Assembly (NCBI RefSeq): GCF_003063435.1
Contig: NZ_NESL01000001.1
Span: 310,001 to 374,000 of the forward strand
DNA length: 64,000 bases
DNA from: Limnohabitans sp. 2KL-1
GTDB taxonomy: Bacteria; Pseudomonadota; Gammaproteobacteria; Burkholderiales; Burkholderiaceae_C
Reading direction: 5' to 3'
Shown here: in pieces, positions 36,007-44,860 of the stretch
How positions within the stretch are numbered: the stretch's first letter is position 1
How the letters are laid out: each line of letters opens with the position of its first letter
Made by a program: the position numbers and the translations under genes
Notes under the pieces: generated by a model
What the model was told of the DNA's origin: nothing
The model's database searches: none
The model's input: the letters and a program-made list of their open reading frames with translations, nothing else

Positions 36007-37176
36007 ATGGAAGCTCAACTCAATTCCCTCATCGACGCCGTGCGCCAGGCGGGTGCGGATGGCCGCGTGCTGCGTTTGCGCGGCGGTGGCAGCAAAGATT
36101 TTTGGGGCCAAAGCCTCTCGGGCGATGTGCTCGATACCCGGGTCTACCGGGGCATCGTCAGTTACGAGCCCAGCGAGTTGGTGGTCACGGTGCGCTGTGG
36201 CACGCCGCTGGCCGAGCTGGAAGATGCTTTGGCCGAAAAAGGCCAGAGCTTGGCGTTTGAGCCGCCGCATTTTGGACAAGGTTTGGAAAATGGTGCAACC
36301 GTCGGCGGCATGGTGGCCGCTGGTCTGAGCGGCCCGGCCCGCGCCACGGCGGGCGCTGTGCGCGACTATGTTTTGGGTGCGCGCTTCATCAATGGTCTGG
36401 GCGAGCACCTCACCTTTGGCGGCCAGGTCATGAAAAACGTGGCCGGTTACGACGTGAGCCGTTTGATGGCGGGCAGTTGGGGCACGCTGGGCTTGATCAC
36501 CGAAGTCAGCTTGAAGGTGTTGCCAGTGGCCCCAGCCGAGGCGACTTTGATGATCGCGGGTTTGGCCCAAGGCCCAGCCCTCGACTTGCTGCACCGCTGG
36601 GGCGGTCAGCCCCTGCCCCTGAATGCCAGCGCTTGGGTGCGCGACACCACCGCCCAGCCGGTGGCCGATTATTTGTTTGTGCGTTTGCGCGGCGCGGTGG
36701 CGGCTGTGCAGTCGGCTTTGGGCAAGATGAGCGCCGATGCGGTGGCGCTGGGTGCGCAAGTGCAGCAAATGGACAACGCAGAAGCGGCACAAGACTGGCG
36801 CGCCAGTGGCGAGCAAACGCTGCCGTTTTTTGAAGCCCCTGCGCCCGATGCCTGCCTGTGGCGCCTGTCGCTGCCGCAAACCGCGCCGGTGCTGGATTTG
36901 CCTGGCTTGGACCATCCTTCCCAATACATCGAATGGCAAGGTGCGCAGCGCTGGTTGTGGGCGCCCGCCTCGGCAGCGGTGGCCTTGCGCGCATTGGCGC
37001 AATCGGTCGGCGGCCACGCCACCTTGTTCCGGGCCAGCACCGCCCATGCCGAAGTGGACAAGATCGCCGGTGTGAACACCCCGCTCGATGCTGTGCAAGA
37101 ACGCATTCAGCAGCAGTTGCAAAAGCAGTTCGACCCGAAAGGCGTGTTCGCCACCGGTCGCATGCACCCCCTCTGA
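36007..37176 (+). CDS. glcE: Glycolate oxidase FAD-binding subunit GlcE
   Basis: The 389-residue protein has a PCMH-type FAD-binding fold. It shows LRLRGGGSKDFWG for the pyrophosphate loop and GATVGGMVAAGLSGPARATAGAVRDYVLG followed by KNVAGYDVSRLMAGSWGTLG, the standard GlcE core. Together with GlcD and GlcF it oxidises glycolate to glyoxylate at the membrane. glcF follows after 11 bp. The usual upstream partner glcD is not present; the vapBC pair lies there instead, so GlcD must be encoded elsewhere. Confidence 0.92.
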   Translation: MEAQLNSLIDAVRQAGADGRVLRLRGGGSKDFWGQSLSGDVLDTRVYRGIVSYEPSELVVTVRCGTPLAELEDALAEKGQSLAFEPPHFGQGLENGATVGGMVAAGLSGPARATAGAVRDYVLGARFINGLGEHLTFGGQVMKNVAGYDVSRLMAGSWGTLGLITEVSLKVLPVAPAEATLMIAGLAQGPALDLLHRWGGQPLPLNASAWVRDTTAQPVADYLFVRLRGAVAAVQSALGKMSADAVALGAQVQQMDNAEAAQDWRASGEQTLPFFEAPAPDACLWRLSLPQTAPVLDLPGLDHPSQYIEWQGAQRWLWAPASAAVALRALAQSVGGHATLFRASTAHAEVDKIAGVNTPLDAVQERIQQQLQKQFDPKGVFATGRMHPL

Positions 37177-37187
37177 GGCGAATCGTC

Positions 37188-38423
37188 ATGCAAACCCAAC
37201 TCGCCCCCGAATACCAAAACACCCCCGAAGGCATCGAAGCCGAAGCCATTTTGCGCAAGTGCGTGCACTGCGGTTTTTGCACCGCCACCTGCCCCACCTA
37301 CCAGCTGCTGGGCGATGAACTGGATGGCCCGCGAGGCCGCATCTATTTGATGAAGCAGGTGCTGGAGGGCGAAACGCCCACCCGCAAAACCCAGATGCAC
37401 CTGGACCGTTGCCTGACCTGCCGCAACTGCGAAAGCACCTGCCCGAGCGGTGTGCAATACGGCCACCTGGTGGACATCGGCCGCAAGCTGGTGGATGCCA
37501 AAGTCGAGCGCCCTGTGGGCGAAAAGCTGGTGCGCTGGGCGCTCAAAGAAGGCCTGCCTTCGCCGCTGTTTGCCCCCGCCATGAAGATGGGCCAGATGGT
37601 GCGCGGCCTGCTGCCCGAGAGCCTCAAAGCCAAAGTGCCCGCGCCGCAAAACGCCGGTGCCTGGCCTGCCGCGCAGCATGCGCGCAAGGTGCTGATGCTG
37701 GCCGGTTGCGTGCAGCCGAGCATGAGCCCCAACATCAACACCGCCACCGCCCGCGTGCTCGACGCCGCAGGCATCCAGACCGTGACGGCCCCCAAAGCCG
37801 GTTGCTGCGGCGCGGTCAAGTTCCACCTGAACGACCACGACGGCGGCAAAGACCACATGCGTGCCAACATTGACGCCTGGTGGCCGCTGGTCGAAAGCGG
37901 CGAAGTCGAAGCCATCGTGATGAACGCCTCGGGCTGCGGCGTCATGGTCAAAGACTACGGCCATGTGCTCAAGGATGACCCGATTTACGCCGAGAAGGCT
38001 GCCCGCATCGGCGCGCTAACGAAAGACCTGAGCGAGCTGCTGCCCGAGCTGGTGCCGCTGCTCAAAGACAAACTGAACCCCGAAGCCCTGCAAGCCGCAG
38101 GCCTGCAGGCCTACCACCCGCCCTGCACGCTGCAACACGGCCAGCAGCTCAAAGGCGGCGTTGAAAAGCATCTGGGCGATCTGGGCTTTCAGATCAAGGT
38201 CACGGCCAATGAATCGCACCTGTGCTGCGGCTCGGCGGGCACTTACAGCGTGCTCAACCCCGAGCTGTCTAAACAACTGCGCGACCGCAAGCTGGGCCAC
38301 CTGAACGCGCTGGAACCGCAAGGCGTGCTGAGCGCCAACATCGGCTGCATCACCCACCTGCAAAGCGGCAGCGGTTTGCCCGTGCGGCATTGGGTGGAGT
38401 TGCTGGACGAGGCGATCCGGTGA
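37188..38423 (+). CDS. glcF: Glycolate oxidase iron-sulfur subunit GlcF
   Basis: The 411-residue protein has two 4Fe-4S ferredoxin motifs near the N-terminus (CVHCGFCTATCPTY and CLTCRNCESTCPSG). Two CCG-type cysteine domains follow (KAGCCGAVKF; SHLCCGSAGTY), the hallmark of GlcF and related reductases. It passes electrons from the flavin subunits to the quinone pool. The start at 37188 places it 11 bp after glcE in one operon. Confidence 0.95.
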   Translation: MQTQLAPEYQNTPEGIEAEAILRKCVHCGFCTATCPTYQLLGDELDGPRGRIYLMKQVLEGETPTRKTQMHLDRCLTCRNCESTCPSGVQYGHLVDIGRKLVDAKVERPVGEKLVRWALKEGLPSPLFAPAMKMGQMVRGLLPESLKAKVPAPQNAGAWPAAQHARKVLMLAGCVQPSMSPNINTATARVLDAAGIQTVTAPKAGCCGAVKFHLNDHDGGKDHMRANIDAWWPLVESGEVEAIVMNASGCGVMVKDYGHVLKDDPIYAEKAARIGALTKDLSELLPELVPLLKDKLNPEALQAAGLQAYHPPCTLQHGQQLKGGVEKHLGDLGFQIKVTANESHLCCGSAGTYSVLNPELSKQLRDRKLGHLNALEPQGVLSANIGCITHLQSGSGLPVRHWVELLDEAIR

Positions 38424-38521
38424 GTCGTGTGCTTGTGGTTGTGTTTGTGTTTGTGTTTGTGGTTGGGGGAGTGCCAGGCCATTGATGCGGTGCGTTAGCG
38501 CAGCCGCTGTCTGTCACGGCA
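38424..38521 (+). repeat. (TGTGTT)-type low-complexity tract after glcF
   Basis: A tract from about 38426 to 38467 consists of short GT-rich repeats (TTGTGTTTGTGTTTGTG). The stretch lies between the convergent glcF and ATPase genes. No hairpin terminator is obvious here. Confidence 0.6.
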
Positions 38522-39673
38522 TCACCCCGCAAGAACCCCGGCAATGTCGCCAACGCCAATCACCTCGACCCCTTCGGCGAAAGGCCAGCGTTGCTGCACA
38601 GGGGCCACGATATAGGTTTTTTCGGGCTGCACGTCTTGCAGGGATTGCCAGAAACCTTTGGTGACTTTGGGTGCGATGCTGAATTTGATTTCGAATCCGA
38701 TCTTTCGTTGTCCGGATTCCACCACCACATCCAGCTCGGCACCTGCCGCTGTCCTGTAAAACGACATGCTGGCACCCGCAGGCAAGTGCGCGGCGATCTG
38801 GTCGATGACAAAGCCTTCCCAGGATGCACCCGTCGTGGGGTGGCCTTGTAAGTCGGCGGCACTGGTCAAGCCCAGAAGGCTGTGCAGCAGGCCGCTGTCA
38901 CGGACATAGACTTTGGGGGCTTTGACCAAACGCTTGCCCAGATTGACATGAAAAGGTTCGAGCTTTCTGACCAGCAACGCACCCACCATGTGATCGAGCC
39001 AGCGACTGACCGTCGGGGCGCTCACGTCCAGCGAGTTGGCCAGGGCCGAGGCATTGAACAACTGGCCATGCACATGGGCCAGCATGCGCCAAAAGCGGCG
39101 CAGGCTTTCTGCATCCACCCGCAAGCCCAGCGCGGGCAAATCGGTGTGCAGAAGGTGGCGAATAAACGCCTCACGCCAAGCCCAGGACGCTTGTGAATCG
39201 ACCGCGGTGAAGCTGGGCGGAAAGCCGCCGCGCACCCACAAGTCCTGCACTGTGGCGAGGTCCGCCCCGACTTCGTTGACGAGGAGCGGGAACATGTCAA
39301 TCAGACTCAGGCGTCCGGCCAAGGATTGGGATTGACGCAGCAATTCAAACGAAGCCGAGCCCAGCAAAACGAAACGCCCGGGGCGACGGATGCGGTCGAT
39401 TTCACCCCGCAACACCGAAAACAGCTCGGGTGCATTTTGAACTTCGTCCAGGATGACAAGCCGGTCTGCGTTGGCTTGCAGGAACAGTGGACCTTCGCCC
39501 AGTCGGGCGCGGTCCTGCGGGGAATCCAAGTCCAGATAGATGGCATTTGGATGGGTGTCCATCAGCGCACGTGCCAGGGTGGTCTTGCCAATCTGGCGTG
39601 GCCCCAAAATGGCAACGGCCGGACTCCAGGTGATGTGTGATTCCAGTGTTCTTTGAGTGATGCGCGTAAACAT
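38522..39673 (-). CDS. DUF4143-family AAA ATPase (copy 1)
   Basis: The 383-residue protein has Walker A (LGPRQIGKTTLAR) near residue 25 and Walker B (RLVILDEVQNAP). A sensor-like GSASFELL motif follows, then a winged-helix linker (about 190-260) and the C-terminal DUF4143 domain. The C-terminal part contains GAELDVVVE and GFEIK, a PD-(D/E)xK-like arrangement. The family is widespread and still poorly understood, with roles in DNA handling or toxin-like modules proposed. It is a paralogue of 42517-43686. An inverted repeat sits directly upstream of the ATG. Confidence 0.85.
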   Translation of the reverse strand: MFTRITQRTLESHITWSPAVAILGPRQIGKTTLARALMDTHPNAIYLDLDSPQDRARLGEGPLFLQANADRLVILDEVQNAPELFSVLRGEIDRIRRPGRFVLLGSASFELLRQSQSLAGRLSLIDMFPLLVNEVGADLATVQDLWVRGGFPPSFTAVDSQASWAWREAFIRHLLHTDLPALGLRVDAESLRRFWRMLAHVHGQLFNASALANSLDVSAPTVSRWLDHMVGALLVRKLEPFHVNLGKRLVKAPKVYVRDSGLLHSLLGLTSAADLQGHPTTGASWEGFVIDQIAAHLPAGASMSFYRTAAGAELDVVVESGQRKIGFEIKFSIAPKVTKGFWQSLQDVQPEKTYIVAPVQQRWPFAEGVEVIGVGDIAGVLAG

Positions 39674-39675
39674 CT

Positions 39676-39708
39676 TTGTATTTTAAATACGGCATGTTCA
39701 AAATACAA
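39676..39708. promoter_or_regulatory. Inverted repeat upstream of the first DUF4143 gene
   Basis: TTGTATTTT and AAAATACAA are perfect 9-bp arms with a 15-nt spacer, beginning 3 nt before the start codon of the leftward ATPase. The region is AT-rich and probably overlaps its promoter. It may be an operator. Confidence 0.55.
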
Positions 39709-39722
39709 GGATAAATCGGAAT

Positions 39723-40658
39723 CTATGAGCATCTGCTCCACACGCGCCTGAAATCTCGCGCTGAGCCAAAGCCGCAAGCCTCGGCCAGTTGTTCTTGTGT
39801 CAGTGCTGGGTTGTGCGCCATCAATTCTTGCGCACGCGCCATGCGCAGTTGCTGCTGGTAGTCCACCACGCTGATGCCGGTGTGCAGCATGAACAGGCGC
39901 GACAGATGCCGTGGGCTCACGCAGGCCACATCGGCCAGCTCGGACAGCGACCAGCGGTGGGCGGGGTCTTGGCTCAGGCTTTGCGCGATGGCATCTTGCG
40001 CCCTGTGTACCGCCGGGTGCATGTGGTTGCGGTGGGCCAGCCAAGGCGAGAGCTGTGGGTCGTTGGGGCCACGGCGGGTGTACATCACCAAACGCCGCGC
40101 CACTTGCGCCGCCAGCGCGGCACCAGCCACTTGTTCAACGATGTAAAGCGCCAAGTCGATGCCCGTGGTGATGCCTGCGCTCGTGAGCACACGGCCATCG
40201 CCCACAAAAATCCGGTCGGCCTGCACCTGGGCGGTGGGGGCCAGGGCTTGCAGATCGGCAATCAGGCTGTGGTGCGTGGTGCAGCGCAGGCCGTCCAGTT
40301 GCCCCGCCATGGCCAGCAGCAAAGCGCCCGAGCAAATGCTGGCCAGTCGCGTGTCGGGCTGCATGGCGGTTTGCAGCCAACGCACCACTTGCTGTGCGGC
40401 GGGCGTGGCGTAGTCTTCGCGTTCGTGGCTGTTGCCGGTGATCAGCACCAGGCTGTGCGGGGGCAATTGTTCTGGCAAGGGTTCGAGCCCTGTCAGTTGG
40501 GTGCCCAGCGAAGTGTTCACGTCAGACCGTGGGCCACAGGTGTGCAGCACCAGCGGTGCGCCCATGTCACGCGCCATGCGCAACGCTTCGGCAGGGCCCG
40601 CGTAGTCGAGCAGCAGCACACCGGGTGTGACGACCAAGTAAACCGTCAGGGTTGGCAT
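39723..40658 (-). CDS. GlxA-type AraC regulator (DJ-1/PfpI + HTH_18)
   Basis: This 311-residue protein has an N-terminal DJ-1/PfpI-like domain (about 1-180), with LLDYAGPAEALRMA and ASICSGALLLAMAG carrying the nucleophile-elbow Cys. A C-terminal AraC/XylS double helix-turn-helix follows (about 215-311; RWSLSELADVACVSPRHLSRLF, LAEACGFGSARDFRRVW). The start MPTLTVYLVV (40658) was chosen over a longer frame to 40853 because that extension lies inside the next gene. It overlaps the EamA gene by 13 bp, so it ends the four-gene leftward operon. Confidence 0.9.
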   Translation of the reverse strand: MPTLTVYLVVTPGVLLLDYAGPAEALRMARDMGAPLVLHTCGPRSDVNTSLGTQLTGLEPLPEQLPPHSLVLITGNSHEREDYATPAAQQVVRWLQTAMQPDTRLASICSGALLLAMAGQLDGLRCTTHHSLIADLQALAPTAQVQADRIFVGDGRVLTSAGITTGIDLALYIVEQVAGAALAAQVARRLVMYTRRGPNDPQLSPWLAHRNHMHPAVHRAQDAIAQSLSQDPAHRWSLSELADVACVSPRHLSRLFMLHTGISVVDYQQQLRMARAQELMAHNPALTQEQLAEACGFGSARDFRRVWSRCS

Positions 40659-41566
40659 GTCCAGCGCTTCAACAAAGGTTGGCCAAACACATTCATCAGC
40701 AGTCCCAACATCAGCAGCGCGCCTCCGGCCCAATGCAGCGGCCCCAGTGTTTCGCCAAAGACCAGCCAGCCGGTGGTCAGGCCCACCAGCGGCACCAGCA
40801 GGGTGAACGGGGCCACGCGGTTGGTGGGGTAGCGGCTCATCAAATATGTCCACAGCCCATAGCCCAGCAGCGTCGCCATCCAGGCCAAATAGGCCACTGC
40901 CGCCAGCGTGCCTGTTGTCAAATGGGTGAGGGACTGGACGATGGCCTCAGGTCCCTCCAGCCACAGTGACAAGCCTAAAAACGGCAGCGGTGGGACCAGA
41001 CTGGCCCACACCACAAAGGCCAGTTGGTTCATGGGGCCATATTGACTCACCAGCCGTGTGACGATGTTGCCGCACGCCCATGACAAGGCCGCCAGCAGCG
41101 TGAGCCCAAAGCCCAGCAGCGGCAAGCTGTCCCCGGACGCCACCGCGCCATGCGCCACCCCAATCAGTACCAGCCCGGCCAAAGCCAGCAAGAGGCCTGC
41201 CATCTGGTGCGCATGCCAGCGCTCATGCAGCCACCAGCTGGCCAGCAGCAGCGTAAAAAACGATTGCGATTGCAGAACCAGCGAGGCCAGACCCGAGGGC
41301 ATGCCCACATGGATGGCGCTGAACAAAAACGCAAATTGACCGACCGATATCGTCAACCCATAAGCCAGATACCAGCGCAGCGGCACGCGGGGTGCTTTGA
41401 AGAGCAGCAAAGCCGGAAATGCCGCCAGCATGAAGCGCAATGCCCCAAGCAGCAGTGGCGGGACGCCGACGATGCCGATTTTGATGACGGCAAAGTTGAT
41501 ACCCCAGACCCCGATGACGAGCAGAGCCAGCGCCAGGTCTTTGGGTCGCATGGGCAGTGTGCTCAT
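40646..41566 (-). CDS. EamA-family (DMT) transporter
   Basis: The 306-residue protein has about ten predicted membrane segments in two EamA repeats, the first starting LALALLVIGVWGINFAVIKIG. The family exports amino acids or other small metabolites. It overlaps the DUF1272 gene start by ATGA and the regulator by 13 bp, so it is part of one operon with the hydrolase. The regulator may sense the exported compound. Confidence 0.88.
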   Translation of the reverse strand: MSTLPMRPKDLALALLVIGVWGINFAVIKIGIVGVPPLLLGALRFMLAAFPALLLFKAPRVPLRWYLAYGLTISVGQFAFLFSAIHVGMPSGLASLVLQSQSFFTLLLASWWLHERWHAHQMAGLLLALAGLVLIGVAHGAVASGDSLPLLGFGLTLLAALSWACGNIVTRLVSQYGPMNQLAFVVWASLVPPLPFLGLSLWLEGPEAIVQSLTHLTTGTLAAVAYLAWMATLLGYGLWTYLMSRYPTNRVAPFTLLVPLVGLTTGWLVFGETLGPLHWAGGALLMLGLLMNVFGQPLLKRWTCQP

Positions 41567-41826
41567 GCTCTGGCTTCGGCTGTAACGGGTTTGCAGCCTT
41601 GTGGCTTGAACACCCGCTCGGTCGATGCCGGGTTGTTCAGCAGCTTGGCCGCAGGCCGTACCGGGCGGCGCACCAGTTCACCGCCGCAATTGGGGCAGAT
41701 GCCTTGCAAGCGCGTGTCGGCGCACTCGGCACAAAAGGTGCATTCAAACGAGCAGATGCGCGCATCCAGCGCATCAGGCGACAGGTCGCGGTTGCAGCAT
41801 TCGCAGTTGGGGCGCAGTTGAAGCAT
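41563..41826 (-). CDS. DUF1272 zinc-ribbon protein
   Basis: This 87-residue protein has pairs of cysteines (CECCNRDLS, CSFECTFCAECA, CPNCGGEL), as expected for a small structural zinc-binding domain. The MLQLRPNCECCNRDL start and the RICSFECTFC motif identify DUF1272, a family often encoded beside EamA or LysE exporters. Its function is not known. It is translationally coupled to the transporter (ATGA). Confidence 0.87.
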   Translation of the reverse strand: MLQLRPNCECCNRDLSPDALDARICSFECTFCAECADTRLQGICPNCGGELVRRPVRPAAKLLNNPASTERVFKPQGCKPVTAEARA

Positions 41827-41845
41827 GGATTTGTCGTGTCGGGTT

Positions 41846-42409
41846 TCAGAGGCTGGACAGGCAAGTATCCACGTTCAGGATGCGCGCAAAGCGATCGGCC
41901 AGGACCAGCTCGGTGCGTGTGGTGATGTCTTGGGCGCTGAAGGTCTGGCCTGTGCCCGCGTGCGTCATGGGGAAGGTCAGCGTGGCCTCGGACACAAAGC
42001 CCACCGCATAGCCCAGATCCGAGCCCACCCGGGCGGTGGTCTCGCAGCATTGCTCGGTGCGGATGCCGCTGATGATGAGGCGCTGCACGCCCTGGCGACG
42101 CAGCCACACATCGAGACCGGTGTCAGTGAAAGCGTTATGCACATGTTTGTCAAAGCGTGCGGCGGGATGGCCCGGCAGCCAGTCCATGGGCTGGATCAGT
42201 CCCGAGTCAGCGCGAAAAGGACCATCGTTGTCGATGTGAAAAATATGCACCACCGGTACATCCGCTGCGCGACAACCTGCTTCCAGTTTCAACAGCGCTT
42301 GTTGAAATGGCGCGAGTTGTCCAGACGACCAATACGGCATGCGCATGAAGGACTGCTGCACATCAATGATGAGCAGGGCGGATTTGGGTGGCTTGGTGAG
42401 GCGGGTCAT
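41846..42409 (-). CDS. Isochorismatase-like cysteine hydrolase
   Basis: The 187-residue protein carries the catalytic triad of the family: Asp16 in LLIIDVQQ, Lys88 in FDKHVHNAF and Cys121 in GIRTEQCCETTA. Such hydrolases split amide or vinyl-ether bonds in compounds like nicotinamide, ureidoacrylate or isochorismate. The close fit of the GIRTEQC motif supports activity but not a specific substrate. It is the first gene of the leftward operon ending in the GlxA-type regulator. Confidence 0.87.
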   Translation of the reverse strand: MTRLTKPPKSALLIIDVQQSFMRMPYWSSGQLAPFQQALLKLEAGCRAADVPVVHIFHIDNDGPFRADSGLIQPMDWLPGHPAARFDKHVHNAFTDTGLDVWLRRQGVQRLIISGIRTEQCCETTARVGSDLGYAVGFVSEATLTFPMTHAGTGQTFSAQDITTRTELVLADRFARILNVDTCLSSL

Positions 42410-42516
42410 GGTGCGCTGGCTCAGGCGTTGAACATGTCATCATTGTGCGAATCAGACCGGCCGTTGCACAGGGCTGGGCAAGACCAGAAGGGGACAAAAA
42501 AGGACAGCCTCGCCGA

Positions 42517-43686
42517 TCAAGCCTCGCGCAATACCTGCATCAACTCCACCAAGCCAATGGCCTGCGTGCCATAACGCATCGGAAAGCGTTCGGTGCTGGG
42601 ATAAACCACATAGCGTTGCTCGATGTTCAAGTCTGCGCAGGCGATGTCGAAGCCCTTGCTCAGGGTGGGTGCGGTGGAGCGTTTGATTTCGATGGCCATC
42701 CAGGGCTGACCTGCACGCTCAATCAGCAGGTCGATCTCGGCCCCCGCATGGGTGCGGTAGCTGTAAGCCGTGCATTGCGGGTGGGCGGCGGCCATCAGGT
42801 TGTCGATGCAAAAGCCCTCATAACTGGGGCCGCACACAGGGTGACCTGCCAAGTCATGCAAGCTGCCTAGGCCTAGCAAAGCGTGCACCAGCCCGCTGTC
42901 GCGCACATACACCTTGGGCGCTTTGACCAGGCGCTTGCCTACATTGCCGCTCCAGGGCCGCAGGCGGCGTACCAGTTGCAAGTCCACCAGCAAGTCGATG
43001 TAGCGCTCCACTGCCGGGCTGCTCACGCCCAGGCTACTGGCCAAACGGCTTTGTTGCAACAAGGCGCCTTGCTGGTGCGCCAACATGGTCCACAGGCGGC
43101 CCACGGTTTCGGCGGGCAGGCGCGGCGCAAACATGGGCACATCGCGCTGCAAATAACTGCGCACAAAGTCTTCGCGCCAGCGCAGGCTGGCGGCATCGCT
43201 GGCGGCCAAGAGGCTGTCCGGAAAACCACCGCGCAGCCACAGCGTGTCGAGATCGGCGGCGGGCCATTCGAGTCCGTGAACAGGGCCAATCTCGAGATAG
43301 GCCACGCGCCCAGCCAGCGTTTCACTGCTTTGCTGCATCAAGTCCAGCGAGGCCGATCCCAGCAGCAAGAAATGACCAAAGCGTTGGCCCGCACGGCGGC
43401 GCTCGTCGATGATGCCGCGCAGGACTTCAAACAGGCCCGGCATGCGGTGGATTTCATCGAGGATGACCAACTTGCCGCCTTGGGCGCGCAAAAATGCGTC
43501 GGCGTCTTGCAGCCGCAAACGGTCTGCCGGACGTTCCAGATCGAGGTAAGTTGAGCCAGCTGGCCAGGTGTCGGCCAGCGTGAGCGCCAAGGTGGTTTTG
43601 CCCACCTGACGCGGTCCGAGCAGCACCACCGCCGGAGCTTCGTGCAGGCGCTCTGACAGCGTGGTGAGGGTTTGACGGTCAATCAT
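42517..43686 (-). CDS. DUF4143-family AAA ATPase (copy 2)
   Basis: This 389-residue paralogue of 38522-39673 has Walker A (LGPRQVGKTTLAL), Walker B (LVILDEIHRMP), the GSASLDLM sensor motif, a winged-helix region and the C-terminal GAEIDLLIE...AIEIK pattern. The start at 43686 was chosen because Walker A spacing then matches copy 1. A near-perfect inverted repeat lies directly upstream. The two copies share the same domain plan but are clearly diverged in sequence, so this is not a recent duplication. Confidence 0.85.
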   Translation of the reverse strand: MIDRQTLTTLSERLHEAPAVVLLGPRQVGKTTLALTLADTWPAGSTYLDLERPADRLRLQDADAFLRAQGGKLVILDEIHRMPGLFEVLRGIIDERRRAGQRFGHFLLLGSASLDLMQQSSETLAGRVAYLEIGPVHGLEWPAADLDTLWLRGGFPDSLLAASDAASLRWREDFVRSYLQRDVPMFAPRLPAETVGRLWTMLAHQQGALLQQSRLASSLGVSSPAVERYIDLLVDLQLVRRLRPWSGNVGKRLVKAPKVYVRDSGLVHALLGLGSLHDLAGHPVCGPSYEGFCIDNLMAAAHPQCTAYSYRTHAGAEIDLLIERAGQPWMAIEIKRSTAPTLSKGFDIACADLNIEQRYVVYPSTERFPMRYGTQAIGLVELMQVLREA

Positions 43687-43690
43687 CCTT

Positions 43691-43719
43691 GAAATTTTAA
43701 CGTTAGACGTTAGAATTTC
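43691..43719. promoter_or_regulatory. Inverted repeat upstream of the second DUF4143 gene
   Basis: GAAATTTTAACGT and ACGTTAGAATTTC form 13-bp arms with one mismatch and a 3-nt spacer, starting 5 nt before the ATPase start codon. It includes an internal direct repeat TAACGTTAG/ACGTTAG. Position and symmetry suggest an operator at the start of transcription. Confidence 0.6.
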
Positions 43720-43888
43720 AATGTTTAATTGAAAAATCTTGGTTGGTTGAGCGTATTCAACCGAAATCCAAAGTCCTTGTCTCCCATCCGGCAAGGCTCG
43801 CGACCATGCACGACAAAATGCCCAACCGGGTAGGATTTAACGCTTGACGGCAGACCGCGCAGGCAAAGCGCACACAAAGGACAAAACG

Positions 43889-44272
43889 ATGGCGATACCT
43901 TGGTTGATGGCGCTCAAAGTGATTCCCTGGGGCGATGTGATCGAACACGCGCCTTCGGTGCTCAAAGCAGCGCGCAAGCTGATGGAGCGTCAGCCTCAGC
44001 CCACCGGTCAGTCCGGCACCCCTGCCACGACGACCCCGGTCAGTGCCGTGCCCAGCTTGGGAGAACTCAAAAACGCCTTGATTGCTGCGCAAGGCCAGAT
44101 CGACCGCCAAGCCCAGACCCAGCGCGAACTCACCGAAACCCTGGCCGAGTTGGCCGAACAAAATGCGCGCTTGGTCAGTGCCGTGGAAATGCTGCGCCTG
44201 CGCACACGGGTGTTGGTGTGGGGTGGTGCGGCGATGTTGGTGTGGTTGGTGGTGTTGACTTGGAGGGGTTGA
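43889..44272 (+). CDS. Small membrane-anchored coiled-coil protein, unknown
   Basis: The 127-residue product is not recognised. The N-terminal part (MAIPWLMALKVIPWGDVIEHAPSV) is amphipathic. A Pro/Thr-rich linker (about 40-55) and a predicted coiled coil (about 60-100, many Gln/Glu/Leu) follow, then one C-terminal membrane segment (VLVWGGAAMLVWLVVLTW). That plan fits a cytoplasmic protein anchored by its tail. It is transcribed away from the ATPase gene across a 202-bp gap. Confidence 0.75.
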   Translation: MAIPWLMALKVIPWGDVIEHAPSVLKAARKLMERQPQPTGQSGTPATTTPVSAVPSLGELKNALIAAQGQIDRQAQTQRELTETLAELAEQNARLVSAVEMLRLRTRVLVWGGAAMLVWLVVLTWRG

Positions 44273-44359
44273 TTCAAGAAGGTCGCACTTCAGCACTTTG
44301 TTTAATGGGTTTTTTGGTTGTTGGGCCTATGAACGCTTGACGAGTTCGTCTGCACGCTC

Positions 44360-44421
44360 CTGACACCCCGTTGTCAGTACCCCTCAGGCAAAGTCCTCTC
44401 CAGTGCACAGACGGTCTGTGC
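44360..44421. promoter_or_regulatory. Dyads upstream of the VOC-YafY cluster
   Basis: CTGACA-N6-TGTCAG (44360-44377) is a perfect dyad, of the type expected for a WYL/YafY regulator. GCACAGA-CGG-TCTGTGC (44405-44421) is a second perfect 7-bp dyad just before the ribosome binding site of the VOC gene. The first is probably the operator for the regulator encoded next door. Confidence 0.55.
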
Positions 44422-44443
44422 GCCTTCAGGGAGAAAGACAAAA

Positions 44444-44821
44444 ATGCAAAAAGTGATCGACTGGTTTGAGATTCCGGTGAGCGATGTGCCGCGTGCCCAG
44501 GCGTTTTATGAGGCCGTTCTGCAAACGACTTTGCAGCGCGAAAGCTACGCGGGGCCGGGCATGCAGATGGCGGTGTTTGTGGGTGAGGGCGATGCGACCA
44601 AGGGGGCGCTGATGTCGGGGCATCCGGCCTTGCAGGTGGGCGCTTGCGGCACGCTGGTGTATCTGCATGCGGGCGCATCGATCGATGCCGCCTTGCAGCG
44701 CGTGGTGGCCGCAGGCGGGCAGGTGGCCATGGGCCGGGTGGCTTTGCCCGAGGGCTTGGGTTTCATGGCGCACATGCGCGATGTGGATGGCAACCGGGTT
44801 GGCTTGCACGCTTACGCCTGA
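44444..44821 (+). CDS. VOC-family (glyoxalase/bleomycin-resistance fold) protein
   Basis: The 125-residue protein has the VOC betaalphabeta pattern, beginning VIDWFEIPVSDVPRAQAFYEAVL and ending MAHMRDVDGNRVGLHAY. The metal-ligand positions are partly kept (late Glu is replaced by Gly/Leu), so enzymatic activity is uncertain. A GGGAGA ribosome binding site precedes the ATG. A YafY-type regulator gene follows after 39 bp and the pair is commonly found together. Confidence 0.87.
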   Translation: MQKVIDWFEIPVSDVPRAQAFYEAVLQTTLQRESYAGPGMQMAVFVGEGDATKGALMSGHPALQVGACGTLVYLHAGASIDAALQRVVAAGGQVAMGRVALPEGLGFMAHMRDVDGNRVGLHAYA

Positions 44822-44860
44822 CAATTTGCGTTTGATCTGTCCACTCAAACTGCCCATCTC

